DNA of 64,000 nucleotides from Lachnospiraceae bacterium (GTDB lineage: Bacteria; Bacillota_A; Clostridia; Lachnospirales; Lachnospiraceae), in assembly GCA_017416505.1 (NCBI GenBank), contig JAFQCI010000093.1, positions 15,447-79,446 of the forward strand, read 5' to 3'. Of this stretch, positions 63,948-64,000 are shown in pieces. The notes under the pieces were generated by a model that saw only the letters and a list, made by a program, of their open reading frames with translations, was not told the DNA's origin and made no database searches. Position 1 is the stretch's first letter. Every line of letters starts with the position of its first letter. The position numbers and the translations under genes are program-made.

Positions 63948-64000
63948 ATGTCAACACAGTACACAGAAGATTTCAAAAGAGATGCCGTGACATATTGGAA
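63948..64000 (+). mobile_element. Start of IS3-type transposase OrfA (cut by window end)
   Basis: ATG at 63948 (GGAGGGATTGATT upstream) encodes MSTQYTEDFKRDAVTYW, the typical helix-turn-helix start of IS3-family OrfA. The IS left end should lie between ~63,860 and 63,900, where the recombinase frame loses homology. TATAAT near 63,916 may be its promoter. Confidence 0.75.

Overview
The window is low-GC, AT-rich DNA with strong AGGAGG-type ribosome binding sites. It carries methyl-accepting chemotaxis proteins, agr quorum-sensing genes, a class B sortase, VanRS-like two-component genes, DUF4474 and PBECR4-type proteins and families of interspersed palindromes. Together these point to a motile anaerobic Firmicute of the Lachnospiraceae type (inference; no rRNA or marker gene is present).

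Layout. 0-6.4 kb: a six-gene leftward run of membrane transport genes (small membrane peptide, Na/Pi cotransporter, DUF368 polyprenyl-phosphate transporter, ArsB/NhaD permease, cytidylate-kinase-like protein, K+/H+ antiporter). 6.5-18.7 kb: signalling. It holds a chemotaxis receptor, a frameshifted AgrC-like kinase with an intact LytTR regulator, an OmpR-type two-component pair, a coiled-coil repeat protein, an XRE regulator, and a complete agr locus (agrD and agrB leftward, agrA and agrC rightward). The agrD gene was found by reading the gap upstream of agrB; its peptide has serine where the thiolactone cysteine usually sits. 18.7-31.2 kb: a DUF2156-GNAT fusion, a second OmpR-type pair, a TPR-DUF4037 protein, an ArAE-type membrane protein, a dCache chemoreceptor, a HipA-like kinase with a small partner, and a membrane protein with an L7/L12-like tail. 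31.2-43 kb: a large secreted vWA/TSP3/DUF4474 protein whose signal peptide is interrupted by TAA, an ankyrin partner, a C39 peptidase, VanRS-like genes and a giant deacetylase/beta-helix surface protein. 43-48.3 kb: a ferritin-like protein and an ECF sigma/ABC transporter operon. 48.4-56 kb: a Nudix hydrolase, a PBECR4-type nuclease gene behind a repeat-containing structured RNA, a sortase, a Uma2 protein, small regulators, a GNAT enzyme, a second candidate small RNA and a cupin. 56-64 kb: a horizontally acquired island with a PLD-type nuclease, two adenine methylases, a truncated large serine recombinase and the start of an IS3-type element.

Three observations stand out. (1) A perfect sigma-A promoter drives a ~210-nt RNA with two 54-nt-spaced structural repeats and a terminator, directly upstream of a PBECR4-like nuclease gene. 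This is the architecture of type III (RNA-antitoxin) toxin-antitoxin modules, though the toxin frame carries an in-frame stop. (2) The agrD promoter and the promoter of the secreted vWA protein, 15 kb apart, share a pair of ACC boxes exactly 21 bp apart at the same distance from the -10. This suggests the vWA protein is a quorum-sensing target. (3) Several genes are broken (AgrC-like kinase, vWA signal peptide, PBECR4 gene, serine recombinase), which means recent decay, phase-variable states or assembly errors.
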